A stretch of DNA of 51,037 nucleotides from a virus. The notes below the pieces were generated by a model. It made no database searches. It saw only the letters and a program-made list of their open reading frames with translations, and was not told the DNA's origin. The stretch covers positions 1 to 51,037 of the IMG/VR virus record IMGVR_UViG_3300012198_000002. One strand, written 5' to 3'. Of the stretch, positions 47,606 through 51,037 are shown piece after piece. The stretch's first letter is position 1; each line of letters begins with the position of its first letter. A program made the position numbers and the translations under genes.

Positions 47606-47857
47606 CTAGTCGTACATCCCCTCTTGATTGGCAATCTCTGCTACTGCCGCGTGCTTGCGCTGCTCCCTGACTCGCTCCATCATCATCTTTACCTCGGAGA
47701 GCGTTCGCTCGTTTTGCTGTGCCTTGCTCAGTAGCATAAACGTCTCCTCTTCCTGAGATGCCACCAGGAAGGCACCGAGCGTGTCAGCAAGTCCGATGTA
47801 TCCAGTCTCGTGGAAGACGTGCTGGATACGTAGAAGCGTATCGCGTGAAAGTTCCAT
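47606..47857 (-). CDS. Helical protein with MELS module, 83 aa
   Basis: Start ATG 47857 after GAGGAG; the longer open frame is a shadow. MELSRDTLLRIQHVFHETGY, then LGAFLVASQEEETFMLL parallels the second half of the next upstream protein. Helical, charged end. Confidence 0.6.
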   Translation of the reverse strand: MELSRDTLLRIQHVFHETGYIGLADTLGAFLVASQEEETFMLLSKAQQNERTLSEVKMMMERVREQRKHAAVAEIANQEGMYD

Positions 47858-47858
47858 G

Positions 47859-48110
47859 TTAATGCTCCTCCTCTCGCTGTTCAGGGACGAGATGCAGTAG
47901 GAACGTCTTCTCGTCCTGCGACATGAGAAACTGCTTGATCTTTGCTGCTGTCTCGATATAGCCAACAAAGGTGAGTGCTGTGAGGATGAGATAGAGTTCG
48001 CTGGTGGATAGCTCCATACTCTCCTCTTGTGTTGGTAGTGTGTCGCTGATGGCAGATTCCATCGCGCTAAAGAAGGCGCGCATGGCTGCGGTATCACGAT
48101 GGTTGTTCAT
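47859..48110 (-). CDS. Helical protein combining HRDT and MELS modules, 83 aa
   Basis: NNHRDTAAMRAFFSAMESAI resembles the start of the 47401 protein, and MELSTSELYLILTALTFVGY plus KQFLMSQDEKTFLL resembles the 47606 protein. So this gene carries both modules that the next two genes hold separately. Function unknown. Confidence 0.65.
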   Translation of the reverse strand: MNNHRDTAAMRAFFSAMESAISDTLPTQEESMELSTSELYLILTALTFVGYIETAAKIKQFLMSQDEKTFLLHLVPEQREEEH

Positions 48111-48261
48111 CTCGCGCTCCTGTTCCCGTATATCTCTATCATCTTTTCGTCCTTTCTGGATACCCCTGTGCTTCTACACATGGGGAGGAAGGAAAGGCAT
48201 CCGCAGATGCAAAAATCGTGAGAGCGTTTACAAATCTCGCTGTATATGATATACTTCTTGC
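48111..48261. other. Left end of the third tnpB element
   Basis: CCCCTGTGcttctaCACATGGGG forms an imperfect hairpin at about 48173-48195, as IS200/IS605-type left ends do. An AT-rich stretch with TATATGATATACTT then leads to the tnpB start. No gene. Confidence 0.5.
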
Positions 48262-49437
48262 ATGCAGAGAACGATTATTGTGCAGTTGCACCCTACACCA
48301 GAGCAGTCGCGCGCGTTGCAGCAAACCCTTCTTGAGCACACCGCGTGCTTCAATGAGGTGGCGCGTGTGGGATTTACCGCGCGGTGTAGCAATGGCACCG
48401 AACTGCACAAACAGACGTACTACCCCCTGCGTGCTGAGTTCCCCAACCTTCCTGCACAACTGGTGTGTGCTGCGCGCGTGAAAGCCACCGAAGCCGTCAA
48501 GAGTGCGCTGGATCGTCTCAAAAAGGGGCGGAAGACGGGCGTACCGCGCGCGACCTGTTGCCCTATTCGCTATGACCAACGCTCCTACTGGGTCAAGTGG
48601 GAAACACAGACGTGCAGTCTCGCCACGATTGCTGGACGTCTTCAGTTGGACTTTACCGTCCCTGAGTACGCGCGCGACTACATCGGTGGCAAAGTCTGTT
48701 CTGCTGATCTCTGCTGCCGTAAGAGGCGGTGGAGCCTGCATATTGTCGTTTCCCTTCCTGATCCTGCTACCCTGCGTACCGATGAGGTGGTAGGTGTCGA
48801 TTTGGGACTTACCCGTCCAGCGGTGACCTCTCACCGCGCGTTTCTGGGAGAGCGGCGTTGGAAAGAGCAGGAACGCCGTATCTTCCGTCTCCGTCGTACG
48901 TTGCAAGCCAAAGGCACCAAGAGCGCGCGCAAACATCTGCGCAAACTTTCTGGTAAACTGTTTCGGCAACGCAAAGATCACGATCATGTCCTCTCCAAAC
49001 GCATCGTGCAGCACACCACGCCTGGCTCGACGATTGTGCTTGAGAACCTGACCTACATTCGTTCGCGCGCGAAGATGAAGAGGCATACCGACACACAACG
49101 CAGACTCCATAGTTGGAGCTTTGCGCAGGTGTTCGGCTTTATCACCTACAAGGCAGAAGCGCGCGGTATCCAGGTCGCGCGCATTGACCCTCGTCATACC
49201 TCGCAGACCTGTAGCCGCTGTGGGCACCAAGCGCGTAACAATCGCCGTTCTCAAAGTCTCTTCCTTTGCCGGTCCTGTGGCTATTGTCTCAATGCTGACT
49301 TAAACGCCAGTTACAACATTCGGGAGAAGTACGTTGCTTCTCTTGCTCAGGATGGTATATCTGTCCTGAGTGGGTCGCCCGTCAAGCGGCCTATCGTCTC
49401 CACCGTTCGCGGTGAGGGACAAGCCCCTAGCTTGTAG
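48262..49437 (+). CDS. tnpB: TnpB RNA-guided nuclease, distinct lineage, 391 aa
   Basis: N-terminus QRTIIVQLHPTPEQSRALQQ; RuvC acids D180 (GVDLGLT), E261 (LENLTY) and D346 (NADLNAS); zinc ribbon C317/C320/C336/C339. Shares only the fold motifs with the other two TnpBs. More GC-rich than its neighbours and opposite to them in direction, so a later arrival. No TnpA beside it. The 3' end overlaps a well-formed omega-RNA scaffold. Confidence 0.9.
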   Translation: MQRTIIVQLHPTPEQSRALQQTLLEHTACFNEVARVGFTARCSNGTELHKQTYYPLRAEFPNLPAQLVCAARVKATEAVKSALDRLKKGRKTGVPRATCCPIRYDQRSYWVKWETQTCSLATIAGRLQLDFTVPEYARDYIGGKVCSADLCCRKRRWSLHIVVSLPDPATLRTDEVVGVDLGLTRPAVTSHRAFLGERRWKEQERRIFRLRRTLQAKGTKSARKHLRKLSGKLFRQRKDHDHVLSKRIVQHTTPGSTIVLENLTYIRSRAKMKRHTDTQRRLHSWSFAQVFGFITYKAEARGIQVARIDPRHTSQTCSRCGHQARNNRRSQSLFLCRSCGYCLNADLNASYNIREKYVASLAQDGISVLSGSPVKRPIVSTVRGEGQAPSL

Positions 49438-49449
49438 CTATGGGGTCAC
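49370..49449 (+). ncRNA. omega-RNA 3' scaffold of the third tnpB
   Basis: CACCGttcgCGGTG forms a hairpin near 49400-49413, then CCCCTAGCTtgtAGCTATGGGG forms a second near 49424-49445, followed by TCAC. This two-hairpin end is typical of the right end of tnpB elements, and the guide would start at about 49450. Confidence 0.65.
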
Positions 49450-49642
49450 TTGACGATGCAACGCCTTTCAGTAAATCGAGCCAGTATTGCGTGTGTTCCT
49501 CGCCTACCTCTGTACATGATCCGCAAGAATGTACATCACCAATCATGGCGGGTTCACCAAAGAAATCGTTACCAATGCGTTCCCACAGATCGGGTTGATC
49601 CGGAAGCATGAGCGGGCAGAATGGACAGGGTTGTGTGTTCAT
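49427..49642 (-). CDS. Zinc-binding protein, 71 aa, C-terminus rewritten by the tnpB insertion
   Basis: Start ATG 49642 (MNTQPCPFCPLMLPDQPDLW) overlapping the upstream stop. CPFC and CGSC pairs make a zinc site. The last eight or so codons lie in the right end of the tnpB element, so the original C-terminus was replaced. Confidence 0.6.
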   Translation of the reverse strand: MNTQPCPFCPLMLPDQPDLWERIGNDFFGEPAMIGDVHSCGSCTEVGEEHTQYWLDLLKGVASSSDPIATS

Positions 49643-49902
49643 GACTTGCCTGCCTCCTTTACCAAGTGGGTTAGCAACTCCGCACCACGTTCTTGTAATT
49701 TGCGGAGTGTTGCTACCGTTGTTGTTGGGTCGGTGCCCGTGTCCCATCGATGGAGGAGAAGAGTCGTTTGAGCATGGTATCTCTCCAAGAGTGCGTATGC
49801 CTCTTGGCGCTCAATTAACAATTGATGATTCTCTTCGACGAGACAATGCAACTGGCGGAGTGTCTCCGCTTCGTAATTGGGGGATGCGCGTTCTTCTGGC
49901 AT
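49639..49902 (-). CDS. Helical protein, 87 aa
   Basis: ATGA overlap. Long helices with heptad character (LRQLHCLVEENHQLLIERQE). Probably a coiled coil; no family recognised. Confidence 0.65.
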   Translation of the reverse strand: MPEERASPNYEAETLRQLHCLVEENHQLLIERQEAYALLERYHAQTTLLLHRWDTGTDPTTTVATLRKLQERGAELLTHLVKEAGKS

Positions 49903-49911
49903 GGTTGCTCC

Positions 49912-50118
49912 TTATTTGCCGGTTGTATATGCTATGGCTCTCTGGATCTGATGTGCATGCCTCACTTCATAGTGTTGCTCCATTAGAGCGTGTGCCTCTA
50001 ATGGACAAGTTGCTTGCACAATATGCTTGCACCCAAAGAAGCAATGGATGACAATTTCCTCAAGAGGTAAGGGAAGTTGCTGCATTATCGTGGATGCCTC
50101 TATTGGGCGTTTCTTCAC
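49912..50118 (-). CDS. Hypothetical protein, 68 aa (GTG start)
   Basis: AAAGGAGCAACCA precedes a GTG at 50118, better than other starts. IVIHCFFGCKHIVQATCPLE gives Cys/His spacing like a zinc finger (C..C...C..H..H with HYEVRHAH). Confidence 0.6.
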   Translation of the reverse strand: MKKRPIEASTIMQQLPLPLEEIVIHCFFGCKHIVQATCPLEAHALMEQHYEVRHAHQIQRAIAYTTGK

Positions 50119-50135
50119 TGGTTGCTCCTTTGGGG

Positions 50136-50516
50136 TTAGAGTGGCTGTTCGAGTTCCTCTTTGCACTGCGACCATAACTCATCACAAAGTTCTACAGGGC
50201 TGAATGGCAAGGTGACAGGCATTACATCGAGGTCTGCAAGGAATTGCAACATCTGTCCGATATCCATAAGGGGAATGATCGTACCTTCGTGGTTCTTGAG
50301 CTTCCCGATACGCTCATCGGGATAGTCGAACTCGAACTCCTGATCCCACATGCCCAAGAACTCGCCATCGTACTGGCCGTACTCCTCTTGCGGGATGAAG
50401 ACGTGCACGGGATCACCATCGCCTACGTTGTGCTCTAGCCATTCGGCTAGTTGTCGTTGCGCGGATTCGGATAACTCTTTTGCTTGGTCTACCGTGATGC
50501 GTTGTTTGATCTGCAT
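50136..50516 (-). CDS. Acidic hypothetical protein, 126 aa
   Basis: Glu/Asp-rich, with a helical start (KQRITVDQAKELSESAQRQL) and a beta part (DPVHVFIPQEEYGQYDGEF). GGAGCAACC precedes the ATG. Top gene of the leftward run at the right edge. No family recognised. Confidence 0.65.
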   Translation of the reverse strand: MQIKQRITVDQAKELSESAQRQLAEWLEHNVGDGDPVHVFIPQEEYGQYDGEFLGMWDQEFEFDYPDERIGKLKNHEGTIIPLMDIGQMLQFLADLDVMPVTLPFSPVELCDELWSQCKEELEQPL

Positions 50517-50619
50517 GGTTGCTCCTTTTGCCCCTCGTATTTTGCCTATCCTATGTTAATCAAATGATAATCTTATTATAACCTATTGTAGTTCTTAAAT
50601 CAAGTTTATGCGTAGGATA

Positions 50620-50648
50620 TTGTGGTTTAGCTATATCTTGCGTATAAT
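50620..50648 (+). promoter_or_regulatory. Promoter of the XRE gene at the right edge
   Basis: TTGTGG (50620-50625) and TATAAT (50643-50648) with a 17-base spacer, 43 bases before the gene start, in an AT-rich divergent region. Confidence 0.6.
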
Positions 50649-50690
50649 GATAGGGAATGAGAGTAGGAAAGCGATGAAGGAGAGAGAACG

Positions 50691-50933
50691 ATGCATAGAC
50701 CGACACGACTGCGCTACTGGAGACTGAAGCGATTTCTTACCCAGGAGAAATTGGCAGAGAGGACTGAACTGACCGAGGCGACCATTTCGCGCATTGAGTC
50801 GGGCACACCACCGCGCATTAGCACGGCGCTGAAACTCGCGGATGCTTTGCAAATAGCGCCCGAAGAGTTGTATACGACTGAGGATGATCCCGATGCTGAC
50901 GGACATCCTGCAAATCGTGAGAACGTGGCTTAA
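50691..50933 (+). CDS. XRE/Cro-CI-type HTH regulator, 80 aa
   Basis: LRYWRLKRFLTQEKLAERTE, then LTEATISRIESG and RISTALKLADALQIAPEELY are a textbook Cro/CI HTH; acidic tail. GAAGGAGAGAGAACG precedes the ATG. Divergent from the leftward run, so likely its repressor. Confidence 0.85.
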   Translation: MHRPTRLRYWRLKRFLTQEKLAERTELTEATISRIESGTPPRISTALKLADALQIAPEELYTTEDDPDADGHPANRENVA

Positions 50934-50960
50934 TCCAGATAGAGCGAAATAAAGAGTGAT

Positions 50961-50991
50961 AGGCGCGTGTGCTATATGCCGCGCCTTTTTT
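50961..50991 (+). terminator. Intrinsic terminator
   Basis: AGGCGCG and CGCGCCT pair over a 12-base loop and TTTTT follows. Ends the XRE transcript. Confidence 0.8.
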
Positions 50992-51037
50992 GCGTTCATG
51001 GCAACAGTCCCCCATTCATCACGGCAACCATCACAAA

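Noticed and set aside
48139-49254. 371-codon leftward frame opposite the third tnpB
   Set aside because: Entirely antisense to a well-supported TnpB with all motifs; Arg-rich nonsense-like composition.

Overview
The window looks like part of a mobile replicon with phage and plasmid traits, such as a phage-plasmid or a large temperate phage or plasmid of a Gram-positive-type or Chloroflexota host. Ktedonobacteria are a guess from gene style only. The grounds are tightly packed small hypothetical genes with 4-base stop/start overlaps, a very long repetitive virion-like protein, a private replication operon (initiator plus DnaB), a ParA partition locus, an FtsK-type ATPase, phage-type accessory enzymes and three TnpB genes without any TnpA. 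No rRNA or tRNA gene was found, and no core metabolic or ribosomal genes.

Layout. 1-9.3 kb, leftward: an operon of small genes ending in one open frame of at least 1858 codons (1-5576) that runs off the left edge. It is a Thr/Ser/Asn/Gly-rich repeat protein, probably a tail or virion surface protein, preceded by two small membrane proteins. 9.5-11.25 kb: an ISL3 transposase N-terminus fused in frame to a TnpB nuclease. 11.3-19.9 kb, leftward: a block around an FtsK/TraB-like ATPase, a polytopic membrane coiled-coil protein, a PD-(D/E)XK-like protein with a C-terminal HTH and many small genes. 20-31 kb, mostly rightward: HTH-GNAT fusion, sigma-like factor, HTH/initiator-like protein, N4/N6 DNA methyltransferase, small Zn-binding proteins, YopX, and a tRNA-end pair (RlaP-type nucleotidyltransferase plus CCA-adding enzyme). 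31.0-32.75 kb: a 442-bp non-autonomous element with inverted ends and a 5-bp target duplication, followed by a tnpB. 33-35 kb: ParA and its small partner. 35.4-37.2 kb, rightward: ribbon-helix-helix protein with a palindromic operator, a MazG-like protein and unknowns. 37.3-43.8 kb, leftward: one overlapping operon running HTH, HNH nuclease, replication initiator (with iterons inside its gene), DnaB helicase, PD-(D/E)XK nuclease, DpdA-like transglycosylase, QueF-like protein and two unknowns. 44-50.5 kb, leftward: small hypothetical genes, interrupted by an XRE repressor and a third tnpB with a recognisable omega-RNA end. 50.7 kb: another XRE regulator.

How it may work together. The 37-44 kb operon couples replication to a candidate 7-deazaguanine DNA modification step: DpdA swaps a base for preQ0 and a QueF-like protein edits the nitrile. 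With the methyltransferase this would alter or protect the replicon's DNA. The RlaP/CCA pair would repair tRNA ends after nuclease attack. ParA and partner, XRE and RHH regulators and the FtsK-like ATPase fit a low-copy, stably kept and possibly transferable element. All functions are inferred from sequence motifs read by eye; no database search was run.
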